Shown in pieces: positions 49,906-63,343 of a DNA stretch of 64,000 nucleotides. This DNA comes from Dokdonella sp. (GTDB taxonomy: Bacteria; Pseudomonadota; Gammaproteobacteria; Xanthomonadales; Rhodanobacteraceae), in assembly GCA_024707225.1 (NCBI GenBank), contig JANQAE010000004.1, positions 310,001 to 374,000 on the forward strand, given 5' to 3'. How positions within the stretch are numbered: position 1 is the first letter of the stretch; each line of letters starts with the position of its first letter. Below the pieces are notes generated by a model. It saw only the letters and a list, made by a program, of their open reading frames with translations. It was not told the DNA's origin and searched no databases. The translations under genes were made by a program, and so were the position numbers.

Positions 49906-50281
49906 TTTGTCACTCTCCAACGTCAGAGTTTTGTTGCCACGGTTCGGGGGCTGTTCAGGCCCCTGCCATCCAAAAAGCTCACGAGGCCCGCCTGAGCCTT
50001 CGGTGGTAGGCGATGCTAACAACAATTTTACGGCAAGGGAACCCCTGGACAACCTTTGCAGACGCCGTGAGGCAAACGTATTTATTGATTTGTTTTCAGT
50101 CACTTATCGAGCGACCTATGTTTTCGATGGCGGTCGAAAGCATGATGCGGTGCATCGAAACGGCCATGCGATCTGAACATCCGCTGATGGGTTTCCCGGT
50201 CGTCGGCGATCAGCCTCGTTCAGCTACGGCGTGATCGTGCGCACACTTGGCGATCAGGTCGGCGAGCACCGATCATGCGGC
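49906..50281. other. AT-richer divergent intergenic region
   Basis: These 376 bases lie between the divergent receptor gene and coaE. About 50015-50120 is strikingly AT-rich against the rest of the window (AACAATTTTACGG, ACGTATTTATTGATTTG). It probably holds the receptor promoter and upstream elements. I see no supported ORF. Confidence 0.6.
50025..50052 (-). promoter_or_regulatory. Candidate promoter of the TonB-dependent receptor gene
   Basis: TTGTCC (50052-50047) and TAAAAT (50030-50025) on the minus strand are spaced by 16 bases, within an AT-rich patch upstream of a gene with a long 5' untranslated region (about 110 bases). An alternative, TTGCCG with TAGCAT, lies a little downstream. 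Confidence 0.45.
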
Positions 50282-50911
50282 ATGGCCGCTTCCTCTTCTG
50301 ATCCTTTCCTCGTCGCGCTGACCGGCGGCATCGCATCGGGCAAGTCGACCGTCGCCGACCGCTTCGCGGCGCTCGGCGTGCCGATCCTCGACGCCGACGC
50401 CGTCGCGCGCGAGCTGGTCGAGCCGCCGAGCGCGGCGCTCGAGGCGATCGTCGCCCGCTTCGGCGCGCAGCTGATCCAGGCCGACGGGCGCCTGGACCGG
50501 CGCGGGCTGCGCGAACGGATCTTCGCCGATCCGGCCGATCGCCTCGCGCTGGAGGCGATCCTGCATCCGGCGATCCGCCGCACGCTGCGTGATCGCGCGA
50601 TGGTGCTGCCGCACGCCTACGGCCTGATCGCGATTCCGCTGCTGAGCGAATCGAGCGGCTATGACTGGATCGATCGCGTGCTGGTCGTCGACGCACCGCC
50701 TGGCGTACAGCTCGAGCGCCTGCTGCGCCGGGACGGACTGTCGCCGGATCTGGCCGAGTCGATGCTCGCCGCGCAGGCCAGCCGTGAACGCCGTCTCGCG
50801 CTGGCCGACGACGTCATCGACAACGGCGGAACGCCGGCGGAGCTCGACGCGCAGGTGCGTCGCCTGCACGCGCTTTACCTCGAGCTGGCCACCGGCGCAC
50901 GGCGCGCCTGA
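50282..50911 (+). CDS. coaE: Dephospho-CoA kinase
   Basis: This 209-residue P-loop kinase catalyses the last step of coenzyme A synthesis, phosphorylating the 3'-hydroxyl of dephospho-CoA. Features: P-loop LTGGIASGKSTVADRF, the CoA-binding VPILDADAVAREL, IFADPADRLALEAILHPAIRR, and VVDAPPGVQLERLLRRDGLSPDLAESMLAAQASRERRLALADDVIDN. The ATG at 50282 is preferred over an upstream one (50231). In many relatives coaE follows the prepilin peptidase gene; here it does not. It is convergent with the Nudix gene. Confidence 0.95.
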   Translation: MAASSSDPFLVALTGGIASGKSTVADRFAALGVPILDADAVARELVEPPSAALEAIVARFGAQLIQADGRLDRRGLRERIFADPADRLALEAILHPAIRRTLRDRAMVLPHAYGLIAIPLLSESSGYDWIDRVLVVDAPPGVQLERLLRRDGLSPDLAESMLAAQASRERRLALADDVIDNGGTPAELDAQVRRLHALYLELATGARRA

Positions 50912-51045
50912 TCGCGGACCGGCGCCCACGGGCGTCGAGGCGCGGTGCGGCTGCGACATGCAACCAGGTCCACGAGACCAGGATCGATCGCGCGGGACAT
51001 GCGTGCGAGGTCACTCCGCGGCGTGCGGGCGACGACGGCAAACCG

Positions 51046-52008
51046 TCACTCGAGGCGCGGCTGGATCAGCGGGCCGCGGATCGCCGCGACGCCCTGCCCG
51101 CCGGCCGCGCGCGCGGCCTCGACGTCGCCGGCATCGAGCCCGCCGAGCGCGTAGATCGGCAGCGCGAACTCCTGCGCGAGCGTCGCGAAGCGCTGCCAGC
51201 CGAGCGGCACGGCGGAGGGATGGCTGGCGGTCTCGCGCACCGGCGAGAGCGTCGCGAAGTCGGCGCCGATGCGTTCGGCGTGTGCCAGTTCGTCGGCGCG
51301 ATGACACGACACGGCCACCCACTTGTCGGCCGGCAGCGGCCGACGCTCGAGCCTGGCCGCGATCCGCGCCGGCAGATGGACGCCGTCCAGACCGAGCACC
51401 GTCGCCAGCTGCCAGTCCGCGTGCAGCAGCAGGCGCGCGCCGGCGGCGCGACAGTGATCGCGCAACGTGCGCGCGATCGCGGCGAGCCGGTCGCGCGTCC
51501 ACTCGGGCAGGCGCAGCTGGATCAGGCGAATGCCGTTCTCGAGCGCGCGGCGCACGCTGCCGACGACGACGTCGGCCTGGTCGACCGGAAGCGCCGGCGT
51601 GATCAGATAGCGTTCCGGCAGACGCAGGGCCGCGATGACCGGACGATCGGCCTCGGGCATCGGCAGATTCGGCAATGCCGCGGGCGTGATCCACGCCAGC
51701 GACTGGCCTTCGCAGGCCTGCGGCCGTCCGCTGTGGCGGACCACGTCCCAGACGTCGAGCACGATGCGCTTTTCAGGATAGCGGTGCGGCACCGTGATCA
51801 GCGGATGGGCCGCCTCGACGACGATGCCGATCTCCTCGCGCAATTCGCGCCGCAGCGCGTCCAGACGCGCCTCGCCGGATTCGAGCTTGCCGCCCGGAAA
51901 TTCCCACAGTCCGGCCAGATGCGTGCCGGGCCGGCGCTGGGCGACCAGGATCCGCCCGTGCCGGCTGCGCACGACGCCGGCGACGACGTGGACGAACGGA
52001 CTGCTCAT
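51046..52008 (-). CDS. Nudix (MutT-like) hydrolase fused to a thiamine-phosphate-synthase-like domain
   Basis: This 320-residue fusion has an N-terminal Nudix domain with a full Nudix box (GGKLESGEARLDALRRELREEIGI), as in MutT, which removes 8-oxo-dGTP from the nucleotide pool. A linker leads to a TIM-barrel domain similar to ThiE (ALPVDQADVVVGSVRRALENGIRLIQLRLPEW, LLLHADWQLATVLGLDGVHLP, VSCHRADELAHAERIGADFATLSPV, YALGGLDAGDVEAARAAGGQGVAAI). The fusion is known in gammaproteobacteria and is often annotated MutT or Nudix family hydrolase. The role of the ThiE-like part is unclear. A nearby secA, as in E. coli where mutT lies next to secA, supports the mutT relation. Confidence 0.9.
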   Translation of the reverse strand: MSSPFVHVVAGVVRSRHGRILVAQRRPGTHLAGLWEFPGGKLESGEARLDALRRELREEIGIVVEAAHPLITVPHRYPEKRIVLDVWDVVRHSGRPQACEGQSLAWITPAALPNLPMPEADRPVIAALRLPERYLITPALPVDQADVVVGSVRRALENGIRLIQLRLPEWTRDRLAAIARTLRDHCRAAGARLLLHADWQLATVLGLDGVHLPARIAARLERRPLPADKWVAVSCHRADELAHAERIGADFATLSPVRETASHPSAVPLGWQRFATLAQEFALPIYALGGLDAGDVEAARAAGGQGVAAIRGPLIQPRLE

Positions 52009-52047
52009 CGCCGATCCGTCAGTCGCGCCGCCGCGGCGTGCCGCGCG

Positions 52048-54786
<2,739 letters not shown>

Positions 54787-54991
54787 CGTCGTCTTCGAGT
54801 GGGAGCGGGAAAGCCGCCGGACGGGCGGGGCGGGCAAGCCGTCCATGATAAGGCGGCCTGCGGCGGATGACCAAATCGGGGGTGGGGATCGGCCGCAGCC
54901 GTTTCAAGCGCGGCGCCGGGCGCGCGCAGGGCGCGCTTTCCGATACGCCGGCGTGCGGATCGACCGTGGCGCCGCGCCGGGCGCGGCCGCG

Positions 54992-55933
54992 TCAGACGCG
55001 GCTGGCGCGGGTCGAGCGCACGTAGACGCTCGGATTGACCGGCCGGCCGTTCAGCCAGACCTCGAAGTGGCAGTGCGGGCCGGTCGAACGCCCGGTCGAG
55101 CCGACCTTGGCGACGATGTCGCCGATGTGCACGCGCGTGCCGGCCTCGACCAGGTTGCGCGAATTGTGCGCATAGCGCGTCATGTAGCCGTTGCCGTGGT
55201 CGATCTCCACGACGTTGCCGTAGCCGCTGCGCTGGCCCGAATAGGTCACCACGCCCTCGGCCACCGCCATGATGTCCGAGCCGTACGGCACGTCGAAATC
55301 GATGCCCAGATGGCTGCTGCGATGACCGGTGATCGGATCGGCGCGCGTGCCGAAGCCGGACACGATGTAGCCGCTGGCGACGGGCCAGCCGGTCGGCAGC
55401 AGCGCGTTGTCGATCTTCCGGTCGAGCAGCATGTTCTCGATCATGCCCAGCTGCGCCTCCTGGCGCTCGAACTCGGCCTTCAGCGTCTCGATGCCGGCGT
55501 TGATCGGCGAGGCCGCGGTCACCAGCAGCGGCGCCTCCTCCGGTCCGCCGAGGGCCGGCGCGGCCGCGAAGTCGAACTCGCCGTCGTCGAGCTTGCCGAC
55601 CTGGGTCAGGCGCTCGCCGAGCGCGTTGAGGCGCGTCGCCTGCGCCTGCAGCTGGCCCAGCTGCAGCGCCAGCGCGTCGAGGTCGCGGCCCGAATCGCGC
55701 GCGACCTCCTCGAGGGCTTCGCGCTGCGAGGCGATGATCTGGCGCATCTGGCGAACCTCGCCGAGCGCCTGTCCGCCGGCGTCGACGCTGACCCGACCGA
55801 GCGCGAAGCCGCATCCCAGGAAGAGCACGACGCAGGCGACCGCCAGCGCGACGCAGACGCTGCGTCCGCGCCGGGTCGACAGATCGATGTTGCGGGAAGT
55901 CGCGCCGGCCTTGCCGAGGATTATGATGTTCAT
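54992..55933 (-). CDS. M23-family metallopeptidase (LytM-type), membrane-anchored
   Basis: This 313-residue protein has one N-terminal transmembrane helix (GRSVCVALAVACVVLFLGCGFALG), a coiled coil (ALGEVRQMRQIIASQREALEEVARDSGRDLDALALQLGQLQAQA), and a C-terminal LytM domain with zinc ligands in SSHLGIDFD and HCHFEVW. All metal ligands are present (His, Asp and the HxH), so it should be an active peptidoglycan endopeptidase in the periplasm. Homologues occur in the same place between secA and lpxC in Pseudomonas and Xanthomonas. It is divergent from dciA, 27 bases away. Confidence 0.92.
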   Translation of the reverse strand: MNIIILGKAGATSRNIDLSTRRGRSVCVALAVACVVLFLGCGFALGRVSVDAGGQALGEVRQMRQIIASQREALEEVARDSGRDLDALALQLGQLQAQATRLNALGERLTQVGKLDDGEFDFAAAPALGGPEEAPLLVTAASPINAGIETLKAEFERQEAQLGMIENMLLDRKIDNALLPTGWPVASGYIVSGFGTRADPITGHRSSHLGIDFDVPYGSDIMAVAEGVVTYSGQRSGYGNVVEIDHGNGYMTRYAHNSRNLVEAGTRVHIGDIVAKVGSTGRSTGPHCHFEVWLNGRPVNPSVYVRSTRASRV

Positions 55934-55960
55934 GAAAACCCGTGCCGAATTGGTCTCGCC

Positions 55961-56416
55961 ATGCAACCGCCCCATCGCCGCCGCCACGCCACGACCGACG
56001 GTTTCTCGTCGGCGGCGGACTGCGTCGATCTCGGCACGCTGGCGCAGAAAGCGCGCGCGCTCGAGATCCTCGACGGGCGGCTGCGCCGCCTGTTGCCCGA
56101 AGCGCTCGCCCGCGAATGTCGGCTCGCGGACATCCGCAACGGACGCCTCGTCTTTCTGGCGAACAGTCCGACCTGGGCCGGCCGGCTGCGACTGCACGAG
56201 GCAGCCCTGCTGGCCGAAGCCCGCTCCGCCTGCGAAGGCCGGATCGAACGTTTCGCCGTGAAAGTGGCACACCGGCCGCCCGTTCCCCCGGAACCGGCCT
56301 GGCAGAAACCGCTTTCGACTGGTACCGCAAGACATCTGCGGGCAGCTGCGCAATCCATCGCGGACCCCGAATTGAAGGCCCTTTACCTCCGCCTTGCATC
56401 GCTTGCCGGCGATTGA
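55961..56416 (+). CDS. dciA: DciA-family replicative helicase loader (DUF721)
   Basis: This 151-residue protein begins with a basic, disordered arm and then has the KH-like DUF721 domain (LQRRLRRLLPEALARECRLADIRNGRLVFLANSPTWAGRLRLHEAALLAEARSAC). DciA loads the replicative helicase DnaB in bacteria lacking DnaC. Its C-terminal part (HLRAAAQSIADPELKALYLRLASLAGD) forms a helical tail. The position between lpxC and the M23 gene and near secA matches the Pseudomonas aeruginosa locus, which supports the assignment. The exact function was not tested here. Confidence 0.85.
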   Translation: MQPPHRRRHATTDGFSSAADCVDLGTLAQKARALEILDGRLRRLLPEALARECRLADIRNGRLVFLANSPTWAGRLRLHEAALLAEARSACEGRIERFAVKVAHRPPVPPEPAWQKPLSTGTARHLRAAAQSIADPELKALYLRLASLAGD

Positions 56417-56506
56417 ATCCCCTTGGCGTCATCCGGCCGGGGCGGCCGTTCGACGCTCGCGGCGAGCGCCTGCTTCGGGCGCCCGCTCACCGCACCTCCA
56501 GCTCCC

Positions 56507-57418
56507 TCAGATCGCCTGCGCCGGATGCGCGTAGGAAATCGGAGCCTTGCTGTCGTCCTTGAACGTGACCTCTTCCCACGCGGTCGCATCCGCGACCAGC
56601 GCACGCAGCAGCTTGTTGTTGAGCTCGTGGCCCGATTTGTGGCCGTAGAACGCGCCGATCAGGCTGTGGCCGAGCAGATACAGATCGCCGATCGCGTCGA
56701 GGATCTTGTGCTTGACGAACTCGTCCTCGTAGCGCAGGCCGTCCTCGTTGAGGACGCGGTAGTCGTCGAGCACGATCGCGTTGTCCATCGAGCCGCCGAG
56801 CGCCAGATTGCGCTCGCGCAGATACTCGATGTCGCGCATGAAGCCGAACGTACGCGCGCGGCTGACTTCCTTGACGAACGAGGTCGTCGAGAAGTCGATC
56901 TCGCTGGTCGAGCTGCGGCGCGTGAACATCGGATGGTCGAAATCGATCGAGAAGCCGACCTTGAAGCCGTCGAACGGCTCGAAGCGCGCCCACTTGTCGC
57001 CGCTCTCGACCTTGATCGGCTTCTTGATGCGGATGAAGCGCTTCGGTGCGGCCTGTTCCTCGATGCCCGCCGACTGCAGCAGGAACACGAACGGACCGGC
57101 GCTGCCGTCCATGATCGGCACTTCCGGTGCCGACAGGTCGACGTAGGCGTTGTCGATGCCGAGGCCGGCCATCGCTGAGAGCAGATGCTCGATCGTGGCG
57201 ATGCGGACCTCGCCCTGGATCAGGGTACTGGAAAGCCGGGTGTCGCCGACGTTCTCCGGGCACGAGCGGATATCCACCGGCGGACTGAGGTCGACCCGGC
57301 GGAACACGATACCCGTGTCCACGGCGGCCGGCCGCAAGGTCATGTAGACCTTTTCACCCGTGTGAAGACCCACGCCCGTTGCTTTGATGACATTCTTGAG
57401 CGTGCGCTGTCTGATCAT
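56507..57418 (-). CDS. lpxC: UDP-3-O-acyl-N-acetylglucosamine deacetylase
   Basis: This is the first committed enzyme of lipid A synthesis, a zinc deacetylase. The 303 residues match the family. Zinc-binding and catalytic motifs: [23 protein letters not shown] (first His), [16 protein letters not shown] (second His and Asp) and [16 protein letters not shown] (catalytic His). It starts with [24 protein letters not shown], typical for LpxC. It lies 223 bases after ftsZ and has its own promoter, which fits the conserved ftsZ-lpxC order in gammaproteobacteria. Confidence 0.98.
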   Translation of the reverse strand: MIRQRTLKNVIKATGVGLHTGEKVYMTLRPAAVDTGIVFRRVDLSPPVDIRSCPENVGDTRLSSTLIQGEVRIATIEHLLSAMAGLGIDNAYVDLSAPEVPIMDGSAGPFVFLLQSAGIEEQAAPKRFIRIKKPIKVESGDKWARFEPFDGFKVGFSIDFDHPMFTRRSSTSEIDFSTTSFVKEVSRARTFGFMRDIEYLRERNLALGGSMDNAIVLDDYRVLNEDGLRYEDEFVKHKILDAIGDLYLLGHSLIGAFYGHKSGHELNNKLLRALVADATAWEEVTFKDDSKAPISYAHPAQAI

Positions 57419-57463
57419 TTTTATACTGTGACCCCTGGGGCAGGAGCTACAAAAACGCGGGGG

Positions 57464-57493
57464 ATGCTAACACAGCATTTTTTGATCGGACAA
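57464..57493 (-). promoter_or_regulatory. Candidate sigma-70 promoter of lpxC
   Basis: On the minus strand TTGTCC (57493-57488) and TAGCAT (57469-57464) are spaced by 18 bases, in the most AT-rich part of the ftsZ-lpxC gap. Transcription would start about 40 bases before the ATG. Confidence 0.5.
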
Positions 57494-57606
57494 GCAAAAT
57501 GACGCGCGAACCCGACAAGGTGTCGCTATTACGCAACACCTGGTCGGATTCTGCGGAGACGCGCGCCCGTGCGGACCCGGGAACGGAGTCCGCGCGGGAG
57601 GCCCGC

Positions 57607-57628
57607 CCGCCGCGACGCCACGCGGCGG
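57607..57628 (-). terminator. Hairpin after ftsZ
   Basis: CCGCCGCG and CGCGGCGG form a perfect 8-bp stem with loop ACGCCA, 14 bases past the ftsZ stop. No T-tract. It probably ends or attenuates the division operon before lpxC. Confidence 0.5.
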
Positions 57629-57641
57629 CGGCCGTCGGGCT

Positions 57642-58820
57642 TCAGTCGGCCTGACGACGCAGGAACGCGGGGATGTCGAGATAGTCGCTCGGCACGTCGG
57701 CCACGGCAGCCGCGGCGGCGATCGCCGGTGCGGCGGCGACCGCCACGCTGGCACGCTGCGGGATGCCGAGATAGTCGACCTCGCCGGTGGTCGCGTTGCG
57801 CACGACCTTCATCGGTGCACGCATGACCTCGCGCTCGCGCACCGGTACCGGCTGGCGGGCGACCGCCTGGTTGAGTCCGGTCGCGACCACGGTGACGCGG
57901 ATCTCGTCCTGCAGCTCCGGATCGAGCGCGGTGCCGATGACGACGGTGGCGTCCTCGCTCGCGAACTCGTGGATGACCTGGCCGATGTCGTCGAACTCGC
58001 GCATCGTCATGTTGGCGCCGGCCGTGACGTTGACCAGGATGCCGCAGGCGCCGGCCAGGTTGACGTCCTCGAGCAGCGGGTTGTTGATCGCCGCCAGCGC
58101 GGCCGCCTGGGCGCGATCGTCGCCGCGCGCCGAGCCCGAGCCCATCATCGCCATGCCCATCTCGGACATCACGGTGCGCACGTCGGCGAAGTCGACGTTG
58201 ATCAGGCCGGGCCGCGTGATCAGGTCGGCGATGCCCTGCACCGCGCCGAGCAGCACGTCGTTGGCGCTCTTGAACGCCGACAGCAGCGTGACGTCGCGGC
58301 CGAGCACGGTCAGCAGCTTCTCGTTGGGCACCGTGATCAGCGAATCGACGTACTGGCTGAGCTCCTCGATGCCCTTGTGCGCGACCTGCATGCGCCGGCG
58401 GCCCTCGAACGGGAACGGCTTGGTGACGACCGCGACGGTCAGCACGCCCATCTCCTTGGCGAGCTGGGCCACGACCGGCGCCGCGCCGGTGCCGGTGCCG
58501 CCGCCCATGCCGGCGGTGATGAAGACCATGTCGGCGCCCTGCAGCAGTTCGCAGATCCGCTCGCGGTCCTCGAGCGCGGCCTGACGGCCGACTTCGGGAT
58601 TGGCGCCGGCGCCCAGGCCCTTGGTGACGTTCGCGCCGAGCTGCAGCGTGTACTTCGCGCCGCTGTTCTTGAGCGCCTGCGCGTCGGTGTTGGCGCAGAC
58701 GAAGTCCACGCCCTCGACCTGGCCGTGCACCATGTGGCTGACCGCGTTGCCGCCGCCGCCGCCGACGCCGATCACCTTGATCACCGCATTCGGTGCCATC
58801 TTCTCGATCATCTCAAACAT
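57642..58820 (-). CDS. ftsZ: Cell division protein FtsZ
   Basis: This 392-residue tubulin-like GTPase forms the Z-ring. It has IKVIGVGGGGGNAVSHM, the tubulin signature GMGGGTGTGAAPVVA, the T7 loop NVDFADVRTVM and a disordered linker rich in Ala and Val. The C-terminal conserved peptide SDYLDIPAFLRRQAD binds FtsA and ZipA. Start ATG 58820 gives MFEMIEKM; the frame extends upstream but that sequence is unlike FtsZ. It lies 168 bases after ftsA. Confidence 0.98.
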   Translation of the reverse strand: MFEMIEKMAPNAVIKVIGVGGGGGNAVSHMVHGQVEGVDFVCANTDAQALKNSGAKYTLQLGANVTKGLGAGANPEVGRQAALEDRERICELLQGADMVFITAGMGGGTGTGAAPVVAQLAKEMGVLTVAVVTKPFPFEGRRRMQVAHKGIEELSQYVDSLITVPNEKLLTVLGRDVTLLSAFKSANDVLLGAVQGIADLITRPGLINVDFADVRTVMSEMGMAMMGSGSARGDDRAQAAALAAINNPLLEDVNLAGACGILVNVTAGANMTMREFDDIGQVIHEFASEDATVVIGTALDPELQDEIRVTVVATGLNQAVARQPVPVREREVMRAPMKVVRNATTGEVDYLGIPQRASVAVAAAPAIAAAAAVADVPSDYLDIPAFLRRQAD

Positions 58821-58988
58821 GTTCCCAACCTCCGCTGCTGTATTTCGTTTCAAGGGTTGCTCACCGGAGCCGTGACCGTCCCGGTCCGGTCCGTCCTCGC
58901 CGGCTGGCGTGCCGGCGGCTGCGGTCGTTTCGACCGCCACGCGGCGCCTCCTTGGCCGCGGTCTTGCGTTGGGTGTCGGGCGTGCGCG

Positions 58989-60224
58989 CTAGAACTCGCC
59001 CTTGAACCAGGTGCTGAGCCGGCTCCACAGGCCGCCGACCGACGAGACGCCGCCGTTGCCGGCGCGCGCGCCGGCGTCCTGGCGGGCGCCGTGCACGAGC
59101 AGGCCCACGCCGGTGGCGTGGATCGGATTGGCGACGACGTCGACCAGGCCGCCGACGTGCTGTGGCAGGCCCAGCCGTACCGGCATGTGGAACAGCTCCT
59201 CGGCGAGCTCGAGCGCGCCTTCCATCCGCGCCGCGCCGCCGGTCAGGACGACGCCGGCGCGCACCAGCTCCTCGCGGCCGCTGCGGCGCAGATCGGCCTG
59301 CACCATCTCGAAGATTTCCTCGTAGCGCGGCTGCACCGCCTCGGCGAGGTTCTGTCGCGCCAGCCGGCGCGGCGGCCGGTCGCCGACGCTCGGTACCTGG
59401 ATGGTCTCCTCGGCGTGCGCGAGCTGCGCCAGCGCGCAGGCGTAGCGCACTTTGAGTTCTTCGGCATGGGCGGTCGGCGTGCGCATCAGATGCGCGATGT
59501 CGCTGGTGACCTGATCGCCGCCGATCGCCAGCGAGGTGGTGTGGCGCAGCGCACCGCCGGTGTAGATCGCGATGTCGGTGGTGCCGGCGCCGAGGTCGAC
59601 CAGGCACACGCCGAGCTCCTTCTCGTCGTCGGTCAGCACGGCGCCGCTCGACGCGACCGCCGCCGGGATCAACCGGTCGACCTGCAGGCCGCAGCGGTTG
59701 ATGCACTTGGTCAGGTTCTGCACCGCGCTGGCGGCGCCGCTGACCAGGTGCACGTTGGCCTCCAGACGCACGCCGGACATGCCGACCGGATGGCGGATGC
59801 CCTCCTGGCCGTCGACCAGATATTCCTGCGCCTCGGTGTAGAGCACGCTGCGGTCGGCCGGGATCGCGATCGCGCAGGCGGAGTTGCGTACCGCGTCGAG
59901 ATCGGCCTGGGTCACCTCCTTGTCGCGGATCGGCGCGGTGCCGTGCGAGTTCTCGTCCTTGATGTGGCTGCCGGAGATGCTCGCGTAGACCGAGCGGATC
60001 TGGCAGCCGGCCATCAGCTCGGCCTCCTCGATCGCGCGCTGGATCGAGTGCACGGTCGACTCGATGTCGACGACGACGCCGCGCTTGAGGCCGTGCGCCG
60101 GATGCGAGCCGATGCCGATGATCTCGATCGGCTCGCCGCCGCCGTACTCGCCGACGATCGCGACGACCTTGGAGGTGCCGATGTCCAGGCCGACGATCAG
60201 ATTGCGTTCGCTCTTGCGGTTCAT
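58989..60224 (-). CDS. ftsA: Cell division protein FtsA
   Basis: This 411-residue actin-like protein tethers FtsZ to the membrane. It has the ATP-binding phosphate-1 motif LIVGLDIGTSKVVAIV, the 1C domain, phosphate-2 VCLVDLGAGTTDIAIY, the adenosine-binding VLTGGAARMEGALELAEELF and the C-terminal amphipathic helix WSRLSTWFKGEF. It starts 2 bases after the stop of ftsQ. Confidence 0.97.
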   Translation of the reverse strand: MNRKSERNLIVGLDIGTSKVVAIVGEYGGGEPIEIIGIGSHPAHGLKRGVVVDIESTVHSIQRAIEEAELMAGCQIRSVYASISGSHIKDENSHGTAPIRDKEVTQADLDAVRNSACAIAIPADRSVLYTEAQEYLVDGQEGIRHPVGMSGVRLEANVHLVSGAASAVQNLTKCINRCGLQVDRLIPAAVASSGAVLTDDEKELGVCLVDLGAGTTDIAIYTGGALRHTTSLAIGGDQVTSDIAHLMRTPTAHAEELKVRYACALAQLAHAEETIQVPSVGDRPPRRLARQNLAEAVQPRYEEIFEMVQADLRRSGREELVRAGVVLTGGAARMEGALELAEELFHMPVRLGLPQHVGGLVDVVANPIHATGVGLLVHGARQDAGARAGNGGVSSVGGLWSRLSTWFKGEF

Positions 60225-60226
60225 CG

Positions 60227-60976
60227 TCAGGTCCCGGATGGCGGTTGGGGGACGGCGCCCGGCGCCGTTCCGGCAGCGGCCGCCCAGCGCACGGCGAAGC
60301 CGTTCTCGTAACGCAGATCGACGCTGGCCGGCACGCCGTTGTTGCCCGAGGCCAGGCGCGGCCAGACGTCGAGGAAGCGGTCCAGCCGCTGCTCGGCGGC
60401 CTCGCGGCCGAGCTCGACCGTGGTGCCGCTGGCCAGCGTCAGCCGCCAGGCACCGCGCGCCGACAGCGCGATTTCGCTGACCGCCAGGCCGCTGCCGGAG
60501 AACTGGCGCAGGCAGCGGCTGTGGAACGCGACGACCTCGGCGAGCTGATCGTCCGGACCGGACAGCTGCGGCAGGCCCTGCAGCTGGTCCGCGCCGGCAA
60601 CCTTGAACAGCGTACCGGCCCGGCTGATCAGCTGGTCCTCGCCCCAGCGCGCATACGGCAGCTGCTCGTAGACGGTCAGCTCCAGCGTGTCGGGCCAGCG
60701 CTTGCGCGCGTCGACGCGCGCGACCCACGGCAGGCCGATCACGGCCGCGCGCACGTCGTCCAGGTCGACCGCGAAGAAGCCGGCGTCGAGCTGCGGCGCG
60801 ACCGCCGCACGGATCTGCTCGGCGCTGACGTAGGTGTACTCGGCGTTGACCTGCAGTTGCCGGATCGGCCAGCTGTGCGCGGCGAAGCGCCCGCTCAGCA
60901 CGCCGACCACCGGCAGCCCGACCAGGGTCAATGCGATGCCCCAGGCCAGGAGCTTGAGCACGATGCCGCTCCTCAC
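60227..60976 (-). CDS. ftsQ: Cell division protein FtsQ
   Basis: This 249-residue bitopic protein has a short cytoplasmic N-terminus, one membrane helix ([23 protein letters not shown]), the POTRA domain ([78 protein letters not shown]) and a beta domain. It recruits FtsB-FtsL to the division site. It starts at a GTG whose TGA overlap with ddl is GTGA. Confidence 0.94.
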   Translation of the reverse strand: MRSGIVLKLLAWGIALTLVGLPVVGVLSGRFAAHSWPIRQLQVNAEYTYVSAEQIRAAVAPQLDAGFFAVDLDDVRAAVIGLPWVARVDARKRWPDTLELTVYEQLPYARWGEDQLISRAGTLFKVAGADQLQGLPQLSGPDDQLAEVVAFHSRCLRQFSGSGLAVSEIALSARGAWRLTLASGTTVELGREAAEQRLDRFLDVWPRLASGNNGVPASVDLRYENGFAVRWAAAAGTAPGAVPQPPSGT

Positions 60977-61907
60977 GGCAGCTCCCGGACCAGGCTGGTC
61001 TCGAGAATCCGCCAGCACAGCGTGCGGAAGTCGATGCCGACCTGCGCGGCGGCCTTGGGCACCAGCGAGTGGCTGGTCATGCCGGGCGTCGTGTTGACCT
61101 CGAGCAGATGGCACCGGCCGGCGCGATCGCGCATGACGTCGACCCGGCCCCAGCCGCTGCAGCCGATCGCGTCGAAAGCGGCCATCGCCAGTGCACGCAC
61201 GGCGCGCTCGTCCGCACCGTCCAGGCCCGGGCACAGGTACTGCGTGTCCTCGGCCACGTACTTGGCGTGATAGTCGTAGAACGCGCCCTTGGGCACGATG
61301 CGGATCGACGGCAGTGCTGCGCCGTCGAGGATGCCGACCGTGAGCTCGTCGCCCTCGATCAGCTGCTCGATCATCAGCTCGCCGTCGTAGCGCGCGGCCA
61401 GCTCGATCGCCGCGGACAGGTCGGTCTCGCCGAACACGCGCGTGATGCCGACGCTGGAGCCTTCGTGCGACGGCTTGACGATCGCCGGAAAGCCCAGCTC
61501 GCGCAGTGCGTCGGCGATGTCGTCGCCGCGTGCGAACGCGACGTAGCGCGGCGTCGGCAGGCCGCGTGCCTGCCACACCTGCTTGGTGCGGATCTTGTCC
61601 ATCGCCAGTGCCGAGCCGAGCACGCCCGAGCCGGTGTACGGCACGCGCAGCGAGTCGAGCGCGCCCTGCAGCACGCCGTCCTCGCCGCCGCGGCCGTGCA
61701 GGATGTTGAACACGCGTGCGTAGTGGCCGGCGCGCAGCGCGTCGAGCAGCGCCGGAATGCCGTCGACCGGATGCGCGTCGACGCCGGAGGCACGCAGCGC
61801 CTCGAGCACGTTGCGCCCGGAATCGAGCGACACCTCGCGCTCGGCCGAACTGCCGCCGAGCGCGACGGCGACGCGACCGAAGCGACGTGGATCCTCGACC
61901 CGCATGT

Positions 61908-61911
<4 letters not shown>
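60973..61911 (-). CDS. ddlB: D-alanine--D-alanine ligase
   Basis: An ATP-grasp enzyme of 312 residues. It joins two D-alanines for the peptidoglycan stem peptide. Motifs: [85 protein letters not shown] and the catalytic [31 protein letters not shown]. It overlaps the murC stop (ATGA), and its own stop overlaps ftsQ (GTGA), a tightly coupled operon. No murB lies between murC and ddl. Confidence 0.97.

Positions 61912-63339
<1,428 letters not shown>

Positions 63340-63343
<4 letters not shown>

Noticed and set aside
46780-49995. 1071-codon open frame on the plus strand
   Set aside because: It is the complement of the TonB-dependent receptor, which has clear family motifs. The plus-strand translation is Arg/Val/Ala-rich without any domain, a common effect of high GC at third positions.
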